DNA from: Spirochaeta isovalerica
GTDB taxonomy: Bacteria > Spirochaetota > Spirochaetia > DSM-2461
Direction: 5' to 3'
NCBI RefSeq assembly: GCF_014207565.1
Contig: NZ_JACHGJ010000010.1
Coordinates: 1-64,000, forward strand
Length of the DNA: 64,000 nt
Every line of letters begins with the position of its first letter. Positions within the stretch are counted from its first letter, which is position 1. Under the pieces are notes generated by a model. It searched no databases. It was not told the DNA's origin and worked only from the letters and a program-made list of their open reading frames with translations. Made by a program: the position numbers and the translations under genes. This document shows, piece by piece, positions 16,250 to 25,762 of this stretch.

Positions 16250-18817
16250 GTGCAGGATAGATTTACCATTAAAGCGCAGGAAGTTATTGAACTCGCGTCA
16301 CGCATTGCATCAGAGAAACAGCACAGTCAGATCGAGCCGATTCATATCCTTCAGGCCCTTATCAGACAGGAAGAGGGAATTGTCTCGCCTCTGCTGGATA
16401 GACTGGGTGCCGAAAAAAGCATACTCGCACGGGACATCGAGGACCTGCTGGGCAAAGTCCCCAGGGCCTACGGCGACACGCTGCAGGTTTCCCTGTCGAG
16501 CCAGTCCATGTCATTGCTGAAAAAAGCCGAGAAGGAATCTTCCGATTTAAAAGATGATTTTATCTCTACCGAACATATGCTCATTGCCCTGGCCGCTTCC
16601 GGGGGATCAGTCGGCGATATGCTTAAAAAGCAGGGTATCACGAGAGACTCGATCCTCCAGGCGCTGATATCCATCAGAGGGAATCAGCGGGTGACTGATC
16701 AGAATCCCGAAGGGAAATACCAGGTTCTCGACCGCTACTGTACCGATCTGACAGCTCTGGCGAGAAAGGAAAAACTCGATCCCGTTATCGGAAGAGATGA
16801 GGAGATCCGCCGGGTCATGCAGGTCCTGTCGCGCCGGACGAAGAACAACCCCGTGCTCATCGGAGAGCCCGGCGTCGGTAAAACGGCCATTGCCGAAGGA
16901 CTGGCGCGGCGTATCGTTTCGGGAGATGTTCCCGATTCCCTGAAAAACAAGAAGCTGCTTGCTCTTGATATGGGGTCTCTTGTAGCCGGTGCCAAATTCC
17001 GGGGAGAGTTCGAAGAGAGACTGAAGGCGGTCATTAAAGATGTGACGAAGTCGGAAGGGGAGATCATCCTTTTTATCGACGAGCTTCATACGCTGATGGG
17101 CGCCGGTGCTGCCGAGGGTTCGACCGATGCGTCAAATCTCCTCAAACCGGCTCTGGCCAGGGGGGAACTGAGAACCATAGGGGCCACGACTCTCGATGAA
17201 TACAGAAAACATATAGAAAAGGATGCCGCTTTCGAACGGCGGTTCCAGCAGGTTTACACCTCCGAACCATCGGTCGAGGATTCGGTAACCATACTCCGCG
17301 GTATCAAAGAGCGATACGAAATCCATCACGGGGTCAGAATCCGCGATGACGCTCTCATCGCCGCGGCCAGTCTGTCTGACCGCTATATCACATCGCGCTT
17401 TCTACCCGACAAGGCGATCGACCTTGTCGATGAAGCGGCCAGCCGTCTGAAAATGGAAATCGAAAGCCAGCCGGAAGAAATCGACCGGCTCGAGAGAAAA
17501 ATGCTGCAGCTGGAAATAGAGAAACAGTCGCTCTCCCGGGAGGATGATTCCGCATCGGAAGAGAGAAAGAAGAACATCGCTGCCGAACTTGCAGAATTGA
17601 AAAGCGAATTCGATTCCCTCTCCCTGCAGTGGCAGAATGAAAAGAGCATAATTGAATCCATCCGCGATCTGAAGCAGCGGATCGAAGATTTTCAGGCTCA
17701 GGAAACCATTTATGAAAGAGAAGGCAACTATGCGGGAGCCGCGGAAATCAAACACGGGAAACTGCCGCAGACCCACGCCGAGCTTCAGAATAAGACTGAG
17801 GAGCTGGCCCGGATTCAATCAGGCAAGAGCCTTCTTCAGGAAGAGGTGACAGAAGAGGATATCGCCCAGGTCGTTTCGGCCTGGACGGGAATTCCCGTCT
17901 CGAAAATGATCAGCTCGGAAAAAGAGAAGCTTCTCAAGCTGGAGAGAATTCTGGAAGAGAGGGTGGTGGGACAGAATGATGCGGTCGAAAAGATCTCCGA
18001 TGCCATTCGCCGTAACCGGAGCGGTCTCTCGGAGAGCGGACGTCCTCAGGGCTCTTTTATCTTCCTGGGACCGACCGGCGTGGGGAAAACCGAGCTGGCC
18101 AAAACTCTCGCCGACTTTCTATTCAATGACGAAAGGGCGCTCACCCGTATCGACATGAGCGAGTATATGGAGAAGTATGCTGTGTCCCGCCTCATCGGGG
18201 CTCCTCCCGGTTACGTGGGATACGAACAGGGCGGCCAGCTTACCGAAGCGGTCCGGCGCCGACCCTATTCGGTCATTCTGTTCGATGAGATCGAAAAAGC
18301 CCATCCCGATGTGTTTAATATTCTTCTTCAGGTTCTCGATGACGGCCGGCTCACTGACGGGCAGGGGAGGATCGTCAACTTCCAGAACACCATTATCATT
18401 ATGACAAGCAATCTGGGAAGCGATATTATTCTTCAGGGATTGCCTTCCGATGAACTCCGCCTGAAAATGAACGGTCTGCTCAAGTCTACCTTCAAACCGG
18501 AGTTCCTCAACAGAATTGACGATATCATTATCTTCAATCAGCTTACGGAAAAGAATATACTGGGGATTGTCGATATACTCACCGGACAGCTGGCCGACAG
18601 GCTCAAAGAGCAGAAAGTGGATCTCCGTTTCAGTCCGGAAGCTCTCCGGCATCTGGGGCATGAGGGATATGATCCTCTATTCGGAGCCCGGCCGCTTAAA
18701 AGGACCATTCAGAATCTTGTACAGAATCCGCTTGCCAGGAAAATCCTGGCTGGAGAGTACCCCGAAGGTTCAACGGTCCAAGTCGATGTGAAGGATGGGG
18801 AGATCGTTTTTTCCTGA
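16250..18817 (+). CDS. clpB: ATP-dependent disaggregase chaperone ClpB
   Basis: The 855-residue protein shows the full ClpB layout: Clp N repeats (1-145), AAA1 with Walker A GEPGVGKT near 207, the coiled-coil middle domain (about 400-525), and AAA2 with GPTGVGKT near 607. The sensor and C-terminal domain follow ([13 protein letters not shown]). It works with DnaK to resolve protein aggregates. The start is GTG, nine bases after GGAGG. The middle domain separates it from ClpA/ClpC. No CIRCE element is visible in the upstream gap. Confidence 0.96.
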   Translation: MQDRFTIKAQEVIELASRIASEKQHSQIEPIHILQALIRQEEGIVSPLLDRLGAEKSILARDIEDLLGKVPRAYGDTLQVSLSSQSMSLLKKAEKESSDLKDDFISTEHMLIALAASGGSVGDMLKKQGITRDSILQALISIRGNQRVTDQNPEGKYQVLDRYCTDLTALARKEKLDPVIGRDEEIRRVMQVLSRRTKNNPVLIGEPGVGKTAIAEGLARRIVSGDVPDSLKNKKLLALDMGSLVAGAKFRGEFEERLKAVIKDVTKSEGEIILFIDELHTLMGAGAAEGSTDASNLLKPALARGELRTIGATTLDEYRKHIEKDAAFERRFQQVYTSEPSVEDSVTILRGIKERYEIHHGVRIRDDALIAAASLSDRYITSRFLPDKAIDLVDEAASRLKMEIESQPEEIDRLERKMLQLEIEKQSLSREDDSASEERKKNIAAELAELKSEFDSLSLQWQNEKSIIESIRDLKQRIEDFQAQETIYEREGNYAGAAEIKHGKLPQTHAELQNKTEELARIQSGKSLLQEEVTEEDIAQVVSAWTGIPVSKMISSEKEKLLKLERILEERVVGQNDAVEKISDAIRRNRSGLSESGRPQGSFIFLGPTGVGKTELAKTLADFLFNDERALTRIDMSEYMEKYAVSRLIGAPPGYVGYEQGGQLTEAVRRRPYSVILFDEIEKAHPDVFNILLQVLDDGRLTDGQGRIVNFQNTIIIMTSNLGSDIILQGLPSDELRLKMNGLLKSTFKPEFLNRIDDIIIFNQLTEKNILGIVDILTGQLADRLKEQKVDLRFSPEALRHLGHEGYDPLFGARPLKRTIQNLVQNPLARKILAGEYPEGSTVQVDVKDGEIVFS

Positions 18818-18820
18818 AGA

Positions 18821-20374
18821 CTACCGTCTCAGATAGGATAGTTCGGAAGGCAGAACAATATTATTCCCGAAGAGGTCCTCGCCGTATCCGTTTTCGGCGA
18901 GGATTTCTATATCTTTCAGAACCCGTTTGTCTCCGGAGAAGGTGACCGTAAGCCTGCTCGAAATGTCGATTTTTCCCAGCGCCAGATAAGTCGTGATCGC
19001 CCGTTTGACGTAATCGATCAGATTTTCATCCTCGAGGGGATCCAGTTCTTCAAAGGAGAAACTGTTTTCGTAGAGGAGCAGGGTTTTCTGTTCCATCAGA
19101 TCGAGAAAGATGATCCGGAGTTTCTTTTTCATTTCTTCGGTCGATAGCTTTTCGATTTTCAGCTGCCGGATAAGGGGATGTTTCATTATTTCCCTGGCAG
19201 CAGCGGCTCTTTTGTCGGAGTTTATGACTTCATTGGCTCTGAACAGTTCAAGAGGCATGGATGCATCATAGATCTGATCGTGGAGCTGCATTTTCACATT
19301 GCCGCCGTAATGAAGAACGATCTTTGAGATAAGAGTCGAAGGGCGGACATGGAAGCCTCTGTAGTTGGGAATGCTGACGGTTATCCTGTCGGGTACAGAA
19401 TACTGGCGTAGCACGGATCGACAGACTTCCTGTGCGGAAACAATGAACCTATCGCAGTAGGTGATAAAATAATCCATCAGTATGGACAGGCATTGGCCCT
19501 CTTCAATATGTTTCTTATATTTCCATTTCTTGCTGAAATAGCCGGCATGCCTTTCTATATAATGAACGAGAACCGTGGCTGTTTCCAGAAGATTGTAAAC
19601 CAGGGAAATCTGTCCTCTGAGGACGGGAAGATTTTTATCATGGAGTGCGATATCGGTCAATTCCAGATGGGTGTCGTAGATGGACTGGAGGTTGTGAAAC
19701 TTGTTCTCCAGTATTCTCATCCCCTCTTCGCTAATTATATCGGGGATACAGCTTCTGTACTCTCTGCGGCTCATTTTCTTATAGATTTTCAGGCTCTTGC
19801 TCTCTTCTGCCAGATTGAGGAAGGAAGTGGCCAGGTTTATGGCAATGCGCGAGGGGAATCTTGTTCTCCGTCTTTTGCGGTTGTTAGGCAGCTTCCCTTC
19901 GGGGTAGAGCTCTGTAAAATCATCAATATCGTAAGCGCCTTCATTTATGAGAATCTTTTTTTTCTGAGCGATACTGATCATGGTCCGGGAATTCTGTATC
20001 AGGCTTTTGAGAATAATATCGCTGATTTTATCTGTTTCATTGAGAAAGTCGCTGTCCACTTCGCTGAGATTATAAAGAGGCGCGGTCTGTTTTATATGAA
20101 GCAGGTTATAGGCAATTGTCGTAAAGGATTTGCTGACGGCGATGGTCTGACGGAAGGGGTACCAGAATCTGTTCTGCTTTGCGCCGTAATGATCGAGGAT
20201 TTCTTCGCACCGCGTCGATTCGAGATGTAATTTGCCTATGATAGGCCGCTGAATATTGTCATAACTGGATTGCCTGGAAAGTAATTTTGTCAGTGAGAGC
20301 AGTTCGCCCATCTCATTGGAGACAAACAGTCCGAAGCTTTCCTCTTCCAGTTCAATTGCCTTGGTTAGTTGCAT
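18821..20374 (-). CDS. Helical protein with embedded HPr-like domain
   Basis: I do not recognise the 517-residue protein as a whole. Residues 1-320 are mostly helical and rich in charged residues, without membrane segments. Residues about 330-420 look like an HPr phosphocarrier: a beta strand ITVSIPN, the active-site-like loop RGFHVRPST with His342 where HPr has GLHARPA, a helix SKIVLHYG, and a second strand KMQLHDQIYDAS. The C-terminal 90 residues are again unknown. HPr accepts phosphate from enzyme I of the PTS; no PTS gene is in the window. A regulatory role is inferred. It ends 4 bases from clpB, convergent. Confidence 0.6.
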   Translation of the reverse strand: MQLTKAIELEEESFGLFVSNEMGELLSLTKLLSRQSSYDNIQRPIIGKLHLESTRCEEILDHYGAKQNRFWYPFRQTIAVSKSFTTIAYNLLHIKQTAPLYNLSEVDSDFLNETDKISDIILKSLIQNSRTMISIAQKKKILINEGAYDIDDFTELYPEGKLPNNRKRRRTRFPSRIAINLATSFLNLAEESKSLKIYKKMSRREYRSCIPDIISEEGMRILENKFHNLQSIYDTHLELTDIALHDKNLPVLRGQISLVYNLLETATVLVHYIERHAGYFSKKWKYKKHIEEGQCLSILMDYFITYCDRFIVSAQEVCRSVLRQYSVPDRITVSIPNYRGFHVRPSTLISKIVLHYGGNVKMQLHDQIYDASMPLELFRANEVINSDKRAAAAREIMKHPLIRQLKIEKLSTEEMKKKLRIIFLDLMEQKTLLLYENSFSFEELDPLEDENLIDYVKRAITTYLALGKIDISSRLTVTFSGDKRVLKDIEILAENGYGEDLFGNNIVLPSELSYLRR

Positions 20375-20470
20375 AAATGACTGATTTCCTAAAATTGAAT
20401 CATACTTCAGTGCTGTTTTCTTTGCAAGGGAGAGGCATTTAAATCTTCCCTTTTAACGATTTCCTGTTTT

Positions 20471-21550
20471 TTATGTCAGAAGATCTATCCTGGTGAAAAT
20501 GTAATCAAGAGAGTCCTTCTTCAATCGGGCCCGGCAGTAACTGGTGTCATCGAGCCTTTTATGAGTCACCGGATTATACGTTATATTGCTCTTCCTGTTG
20601 GTTTCGTCGTACCAGGATACAAGTGATATATGACCGTTTTCGATTTCCAGGCAGTTGATGCCTTTCCTGTCGATGACGCAGCCTGAATTGAAAAGGCAGG
20701 GAATAATCATATGGTCGTATATGCTGCTGAAGGAATCGTAGTGGTCTCCCGTCTTCAGGAGTTCCTTGAGAGCGTCTGCCAGCACCCTGATGGAGGATTC
20801 CAGTCTGGCCCTTTCATGCTCATCCGATTCCAGATATTTTCTTATCCTCTGCTCGATGTTGTATTTCAGGTAATCCGCTTCCGACAGTCCTTCGAAAAGG
20901 GCTCTGTGGGTATGACCGACAAGAGAAAGGATTTTCTTATCCTTGCTGAAATCGTAAATTTTCTCTTCAGCTTTCAGTTTTTTCACATTGGTATAGGGCC
21001 GCTTGATGTTTTTTATCATAAGAGGGTGGGCTATGTATTTCAGCGAAAGACCGACAAGCGAATTGATGAAACCGTGGTAATTGGAAGCCTGATGGCCGTG
21101 AAGAACGAAAATAGTGTTGTCTTTGTATTGCAGTTTCAACCCCGGAAGGATCTGATAGTTGATATCATTGGGGCGGAAATTTATGGTGTTTTTAATCAGA
21201 AGGAGATCTCCGTCGTGGTTGCCGACAATTTTGTAGAGTCCGTCGCGGTCTCGGAACTTCCCGAAGAGTTCGTAGAGGTCATGCCATCTTCTGTAGATGG
21301 TTGTCAGCGAGACTTTCTGCAGTTCCTCAACATCCCCGTTGAGGATCAGTTTGTATCCCCCGTCGTAATAATACTTCTGCAGAATGGTAAAAAACATCTC
21401 TGAATTCGGGAGAAAATCATCGCGGCTTTTTCTTCCGCCTAAATGAAAATCGCTGAAAATCACAATTTTATCGCTGTCATCTATATCGATGGAAGGACAA
21501 TTGTTAAAGAGTTTTTCAAGTTTTTCCTGGTTGTGGTGACTTTTCTTCAT
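20471..21550 (-). CDS. Calcineurin-like metallophosphoesterase
   Basis: The 359-residue protein has all blocks of the two-metal phosphoesterase fold: SDFHLGG (residues 33-39), NGDVEE, GNHDGD, VLHGHQ and GHTHRA. The C-terminal part also carries a few cysteines. The family cleaves phosphomonoesters or diesters; the substrate is unknown. Similarity to UDP-diacylglucosamine hydrolase (LpxH) is limited to the fold. No Shine-Dalgarno precedes the ATG; a strong promoter places the transcript start at the ATG. Confidence 0.82.
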   Translation of the reverse strand: MKKSHHNQEKLEKLFNNCPSIDIDDSDKIVIFSDFHLGGRKSRDDFLPNSEMFFTILQKYYYDGGYKLILNGDVEELQKVSLTTIYRRWHDLYELFGKFRDRDGLYKIVGNHDGDLLLIKNTINFRPNDINYQILPGLKLQYKDNTIFVLHGHQASNYHGFINSLVGLSLKYIAHPLMIKNIKRPYTNVKKLKAEEKIYDFSKDKKILSLVGHTHRALFEGLSEADYLKYNIEQRIRKYLESDEHERARLESSIRVLADALKELLKTGDHYDSFSSIYDHMIIPCLFNSGCVIDRKGINCLEIENGHISLVSWYDETNRKSNITYNPVTHKRLDDTSYCRARLKKDSLDYIFTRIDLLT

Positions 21551-21558
21551 TATATTAA

Positions 21559-21586
21559 ATTATAAGTGCACAGTGCCTAATGGCAA
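21559..21586 (-). promoter_or_regulatory. Strong promoter giving a probable leaderless mRNA
   Basis: On the minus strand TTGCCA (21586-21581), a 16-base spacer and perfect TATAAT (21564-21559) end eight bases before the phosphoesterase ATG at 21550. Transcription would start at most two or three bases before the ATG. The spacer contains the palindrome GTGCAC. Confidence 0.6.
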
Positions 21587-21632
21587 ATATTATTGAAAAA
21601 GTGCCGAAACGATTAAAAATTATTTATATGTC

Positions 21633-21661
21633 TTGACTATATATGGAAAGTTATATATATT
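21633..21661 (+). promoter_or_regulatory. Promoter of thioredoxin
   Basis: TTGACT (21633-21638), a 17-base spacer and TATATT (21656-21661), about 30 bases before the ATG. Confidence 0.6.
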
Positions 21662-21690
21662 GACATCAACAAAAGAAAAGAGGTGATGTA

Positions 21691-22047
21691 ATGGCTGAAC
21701 ATCTTACAGTGGATACTTTCAAAGAAAAAGTATTCAATTATACAGAAAACAAAGATTGGAAATTCGAAGGGGACCTGCCCTGTATTATCGATTTCTACGC
21801 AGACTGGTGCGGTCCTTGTAAAATGGTCGCTCCCATTCTGGAAGAGCTTTCGACAGAGTTCGAAGGTAAAATGAATGTTTACAAAGTAAACACGGAAGAG
21901 CAGCAGGAACTGGCTGCGGCATTCGGAATCCAGAGCATTCCTTCTCTCCTGTTCGTACCTAAAGACGGACAGCCCCAGATGGCTATGGGAGCTCTTCCCA
22001 AAAACAGCCTTCTGGACGCTATGAAAAACGTTCTGAATGTTGAATAA
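21691..22047 (+). CDS. trxA: Thioredoxin
   Basis: The 118-residue protein has the active site WCGPCKM at about residues 34-40. It also has the cis-proline loop SIPSLLF and the usual central sheet. A short extra N-terminal segment (about 12 residues) precedes the domain. It reduces disulfides in cytoplasmic proteins. AGAGGTGATG precedes the start, and a strong terminator follows, so it is a single-gene transcript. No thioredoxin reductase gene is visible. Confidence 0.93.
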   Translation: MAEHLTVDTFKEKVFNYTENKDWKFEGDLPCIIDFYADWCGPCKMVAPILEELSTEFEGKMNVYKVNTEEQQELAAAFGIQSIPSLLFVPKDGQPQMAMGALPKNSLLDAMKNVLNVE

Positions 22048-22071
22048 TTCTTTCTTTTAATCAATGATAGA

Positions 22072-22110
22072 AGAGGCGTTGCTATATACAGCAACAGCCT
22101 CTTTTTTTTA
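22072..22110 (+). terminator. Intrinsic terminator after trxA
   Basis: Stem AGAGGC-GTTGCT pairs with AGCAAC-A-GCCTCT across loop ATATAC, followed by eight T. Confidence 0.9.
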
Positions 22111-22111
22111 C

Positions 22112-22234
22112 AAAAAAAGTGTCTTTGAACTGTATGTTGCGTTGTGCGGTGCTCGACATGCTCAAATAGCTCCGCTATTCTGCGCTTTCTGTGCTCCTGA
22201 CGCCTTGCCTACAGCCCAAATACATCTTTTTTTC
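22112..22234. repeat. Intergenic tandem repeat, copy 1
   Basis: About 122 bases, imperfectly repeated by the next unit. The best conserved part is ATGCTCAAATAGCTCCGC followed by TATTCTGCGCTT, with an inner hairpin AATAGC-TCC-GCTATT. Short frames across the unit have no ribosome binding sites. Confidence 0.75.
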
Positions 22235-22356
22235 AAAAATGCGCCTTTGGCCCGCATGCTGCGCTGCGCTGTACTCAGAATGCTCAAATAGCTCCGCTAT
22301 TCTGCGCTTCTTCCGCTCCGACAGCTTCGCTTTCGAGCCAAATCCATCATTTTTGC
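22235..22356. repeat. Intergenic tandem repeat, copy 2
   Basis: Second, imperfect copy of the preceding unit, in the same orientation, ending about 20 bases before argH. The copies differ most at both ends (for example TTGAACTGTATG versus TTGGCCCGCATG), so the duplication is not recent, or the units were inserted separately. Confidence 0.75.
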
Positions 22357-22377
22357 ACTATAGACGGGGAGGAAGTT

Positions 22378-23760
22378 ATGGGGAAATTGTGGGAAAAAAA
22401 TTATTCGACCGATAAGCTGATCGAGGAATTTACCGTCGGGAGAGACTACCGGCTCGATATGAATCTGGTTCCATCCGACTGTCTGGCTTCTCTGGCTCAT
22501 GCTTCCATGCTCCAATCCATCGGCATTATCAGTTCTGCCGATCTGGAAAACCTGAAAAAGGGTCTGATTTCCATTATGCATGATCATGCCGAAGGTCATT
22601 TTGAAATAAAACTCAGTGATGAGGATGGGCACACAGCTATTGAAAACCGGCTGGTGGAGATATGCGGCGACGCAGGGAAGAGGATACACACAGGCAGAAG
22701 CCGGAATGACCAGTCCGTTACAGCGGTCCGAGTCTACGGGCGGTCCGTTCTTATCGGCATAATGGAGACCGGCGTAACCCTTGTCCGGACCTTACTGTCC
22801 TTCGCTCGGAAATACAGCTCCGTGCCAATGCCCGGGCGAACCCACATGCAGACGGCCATGCCCTCGTCGGTGGGACTCTGGATGGGCAGCTATGCCGAAG
22901 AGCTGGCTGACGATCTGAAAGTCGTATATAACACCCTCGAACTGATTAACCAGAATCCCCTGGGAGCGGCGGCCGGTTACGGCGTCCCCCTTCCTCTGGA
23001 CCGCGAAATGACTGCCCGGCTGATGGGGTTCCCCGCTGTTCAGAACAATGTGATTTATGCCAATAATTCAAGAGGGAAGTTCGAGTCCATCATTCTCGAC
23101 TCTCTTGATCAGATCGGTTTGACCCTGAGTAAGATGGCTCAGGATCTCATTCTGTTTTCCCTGCCGGAATTCGGTTACTTCAAGCTGCCCGATGAGTTGT
23201 GCACCGGATCGAGCATCATGCCTCAGAAGAAAAATCCCGATGGACTCGAGCTGACCCGTTCCGCCTCAGCTGTTCTCTCCGCTGCGGCTACAGAGGTTAA
23301 AAACATCATCCGTTCGCTACCTTCCGGTTACAATCGCGATGTGCAGATGACCAAAGAGCCTTTTATCAGGGGAACCCGGCTGGCTCTCACCATGATGAGA
23401 GTCATGGACCTGACTGTCAGCCGGTTGAACGTCCGGGAGGATCAGCTGATTAAGGGGTTCACACCCGATATCCATGCAACCGATGCGGCTCTGGAAATGG
23501 TAGCAGCGGGAAGCACTTTCCGCGAAGCCTATAAAGAAGTGGGGCTTAATCTGGATAAACTCGGTGACCGCGATGCCCGTGAGGCACTGGCCAGCCGAAA
23601 CTATAAGGGCACAACGGGAAACCCCGCCTTCGACCTATGCCGGGAGAAAATTGATTTACTTGAAAAGAAAACTCTCTCCCTGTCAGATGAAGTTGAAAAA
23701 GCCTTCAAAAATCTGACAGGGGAGACGATGGAAATCATTCCCCTGACGGATTATCGCTAG
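22378..23760 (+). CDS. argH: Argininosuccinate lyase
   Basis: The 460-residue protein has the fumarase/aspartase superfamily signature GSSIMPQKKNPD at about residues 280-291. The upstream stretches HTGRSRNDQ and GRTHMQTAMP are typical of argininosuccinate lyase. It splits argininosuccinate into arginine and fumarate in arginine synthesis. GGGGAGGAAG precedes the ATG. No other arg gene is present. Its last 26 bases overlap the convergent FecR/PEGA gene. Confidence 0.95.
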   Translation: MGKLWEKNYSTDKLIEEFTVGRDYRLDMNLVPSDCLASLAHASMLQSIGIISSADLENLKKGLISIMHDHAEGHFEIKLSDEDGHTAIENRLVEICGDAGKRIHTGRSRNDQSVTAVRVYGRSVLIGIMETGVTLVRTLLSFARKYSSVPMPGRTHMQTAMPSSVGLWMGSYAEELADDLKVVYNTLELINQNPLGAAAGYGVPLPLDREMTARLMGFPAVQNNVIYANNSRGKFESIILDSLDQIGLTLSKMAQDLILFSLPEFGYFKLPDELCTGSSIMPQKKNPDGLELTRSASAVLSAAATEVKNIIRSLPSGYNRDVQMTKEPFIRGTRLALTMMRVMDLTVSRLNVREDQLIKGFTPDIHATDAALEMVAAGSTFREAYKEVGLNLDKLGDRDAREALASRNYKGTTGNPAFDLCREKIDLLEKKTLSLSDEVEKAFKNLTGETMEIIPLTDYR

Positions 23761-25021
23761 ATTCGCCGGGATCACTGGATATTTCCTGAATCTGTTTTAT
23801 CAATTCGCGGAGTTTGGCTTCCCGGGCTTCGCTTTCGTTCAGCTTTCTCTCAAGCTCATCTATATCGGTAGCCAGGTCTATCTGTTTCCGTTCCAGTTCC
23901 TGAATTCTTCCCGTCATCCGGCGTATGCGGTTCTCATCTTCTGCAGACTGTGAAATCAGATCGCTGTTTTCATCTTTCAGCTCAACAATCAGTGCTTCGA
24001 CTTCTTTCAGCCTTTCCGTCCGGGACTCGAGTTCCATTCTGAGTCTGTCGGCCAGTCCCTGCTCGGCGCTTATGGCCCGCTCCCGTTCGAGAATCTCCTG
24101 ATCAGTCTGTTCCGGATCGAGAACCACTCGGTATTCAAGATCGGTTTCCGCGTTTATCATCAGGACTTTATCGGCATATCCTCTTTTGCGTACCAGTACG
24201 GTTAATTCTTCACCCGCCGGGAATATGCCTGTAAATAGGCCGCGACCGGAAAGATAACCGTTTACATAAATCTGAGCGTCCGACGGCACGGTTACGATAC
24301 CCGTTTTGACAAGAGATCCTTTATCTCCCGAAAGATCGAGGATTTTAAAGCTCTCTCCGTCGACGATCATTTCCCTGGAAGATTCGGACATAGGCGCCAG
24401 GGTTCCGGTCGTTTCGCCCCGGACAACGAAATATTCCTGTCCCGCTCCTGCTTCCACAAGTTCGCCCGAACCGTCTTCAAGAGCCACGTCAACCTGTCCT
24501 TCATCGACAATCAGGTATGTGCCGTCTCCATTGCGGTCCACGAGGAAGGTCGTGCCTTTGACGGAATATATCTTGTCTTCCGATTTAACTTCGAGTTTTT
24601 CCCCTTCCCGCAGTTTGTTGACCCGGTAGAGCATGGTTCCCGTTAGGATTTCCGTCTTTATATCCGGAGCACTGTCCATATTCAGGAGACTGCGGATTTT
24701 TATGATCGTGTTGCTCCGGAGCCGGGCAGAAGCCACGGTTGAGAACTGGACCTGACAGAAAGACTCGTCCACGACCTTGATTATATCGCCCGCGTAGAGG
24801 GCGGTTCCCGTCTCGGCTTCAATGATGCTGTCGTCTCTGAGAATAAATACTTCTCCCGAGATGGCTGTGATGAAAGCTTCCTCCTCTCCCGTCAGGGAAA
24901 GAGGATTGAGCTTTCTTGTTTCTTTCGGGGCTGAAGTCATATCAAAATAAAAATAGACACCGATAGCTGCGATTATCATACCTATGAGAAAGACAAGTAC
25001 TGTGCGGATCAACTGTTTCAT
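23735..25021 (-). CDS. FecR/PEGA-domain membrane-anchored protein with C-terminal coiled coil
   Basis: The 428-residue protein has one N-terminal membrane helix (about 5-27). An exported FecR-like domain follows (about 50-190; ISGEVFILRDD, LYAGDIIKVVDESFCQVQFS, KGTTFLVDRNGDGTYLIVDEG). Next comes a PEGA-like domain (about 240-300; GIVTVPSDAQIYVNGYLSGRG, FPAGEELTVLVRKRGY), then a long heptad-rich coiled coil (about 310-410) and an acidic Ser-rich tail. Such proteins are frequent in spirochaetes and probably sit at the envelope or organise surface structures; function is unknown. It overlaps argH by 26 bases at the 3' end. Confidence 0.7.
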   Translation of the reverse strand: MKQLIRTVLVFLIGMIIAAIGVYFYFDMTSAPKETRKLNPLSLTGEEEAFITAISGEVFILRDDSIIEAETGTALYAGDIIKVVDESFCQVQFSTVASARLRSNTIIKIRSLLNMDSAPDIKTEILTGTMLYRVNKLREGEKLEVKSEDKIYSVKGTTFLVDRNGDGTYLIVDEGQVDVALEDGSGELVEAGAGQEYFVVRGETTGTLAPMSESSREMIVDGESFKILDLSGDKGSLVKTGIVTVPSDAQIYVNGYLSGRGLFTGIFPAGEELTVLVRKRGYADKVLMINAETDLEYRVVLDPEQTDQEILERERAISAEQGLADRLRMELESRTERLKEVEALIVELKDENSDLISQSAEDENRIRRMTGRIQELERKQIDLATDIDELERKLNESEAREAKLRELIKQIQEISSDPGESSDNPSGE

Positions 25022-25079
25022 AACTATAAATATACATACAGCAGGGTATAAATCACAAGATCCATGATAAAATATAAAT

Positions 25080-25436
25080 ATGAATATCTTTGATCATATT
25101 ACAAGAAAATTCGGATATGCCTTTAAAGGTCTGAAAATCGCCATCATAACGGATAACAGCTTTAAAATACACTTTCTCTTTGCTTTTCCTGTTGTCCTTT
25201 CCGGTTTTTTTCTTCATTTCAACAGATACGAGTGGATGGCAATTGTTCTTTCCATCGGTCTCGTGCTCGTAGCGGAGCTGTTTAACACATCTATCGAATA
25301 TCTGGTAAAGATGTTTACTGACGAGTACCATGAACTGGCGGAGAAATTACTGGATATCAGTGCGGGAGCCGTCCTCATGGCGGCCATTATGGCTCTGGTT
25401 ATGGCAGCCTTCGTCTATTATCCCTATGTTATCTGA
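25080..25436 (+). CDS. Diacylglycerol/undecaprenol kinase (DgkA family)
   Basis: The 118-residue protein has three membrane segments and the family core VLVAELFNTSIEYLV, with the catalytic-site glutamates, followed by a variant of the AKDxAAGAVL block (LLDISAGAVLMAAI). The family phosphorylates undecaprenol or diacylglycerol using ATP at the inner membrane. The usual lysine-aspartate before the Ala-Gly helix is partly changed (EKLLDIS), which leaves the lipid substrate open. No Shine-Dalgarno is evident. It overlaps the convergent hypothetical gene by 13 bases. Confidence 0.8.
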   Translation: MNIFDHITRKFGYAFKGLKIAIITDNSFKIHFLFAFPVVLSGFFLHFNRYEWMAIVLSIGLVLVAELFNTSIEYLVKMFTDEYHELAEKLLDISAGAVLMAAIMALVMAAFVYYPYVI

Positions 25437-25741
25437 TCGCGGAGATTTCCCAGTATCAGTTTGAGAACTTCCGGCTCCAGGTTGCTTCCTTTCTGCTCCA
25501 TCAATCTGATAAGTCTTTTTTTATTATACGGACCGTCACATGTCAGAGATGAATGGCCCGCATGGGAGCTTTTCCAGGTTACGGTTCTCTGAACGGATCT
25601 TTTATCGTAGGATATCTGAAAACCCGTCGGTTTATTCTTATCCTCTTCGTACCAGAGGATCAAATCCATATCGCTGTCGATAAACCACCGCCGTTGTCCC
25701 TCGTCGGGTATTTGTCTCACATTTTCGATTTCAGTCAGCAC
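25424..25741 (-). CDS. Conserved hypothetical protein
   Basis: This 105-residue soluble protein has no assigned function that I know. The core RRWFIDSDMDLILWYEE followed by GFQISYDKRSVQRTVTW resembles a small family of uncharacterised bacterial proteins with the pattern RRWF-x-D, DL-x-x-W, GFQ-x-x-YDK and a later TW. It lies between the DgkA-type gene (convergent) and the Nudix-SixA gene (same strand, upstream, 21 bases apart), so it is probably cotranscribed with the latter. Confidence 0.6.
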   Translation of the reverse strand: MLTEIENVRQIPDEGQRRWFIDSDMDLILWYEEDKNKPTGFQISYDKRSVQRTVTWKSSHAGHSSLTCDGPYNKKRLIRLMEQKGSNLEPEVLKLILGNLRDQIT

Positions 25742-25762
25742 AGTTTTTCCCTTTTACTAACA

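Noticed and set aside
22064-22415. Short frames of about 75 codons across the trxA-argH gap
   Set aside because: They run over tandem repeats, have odd composition and lack start signals.
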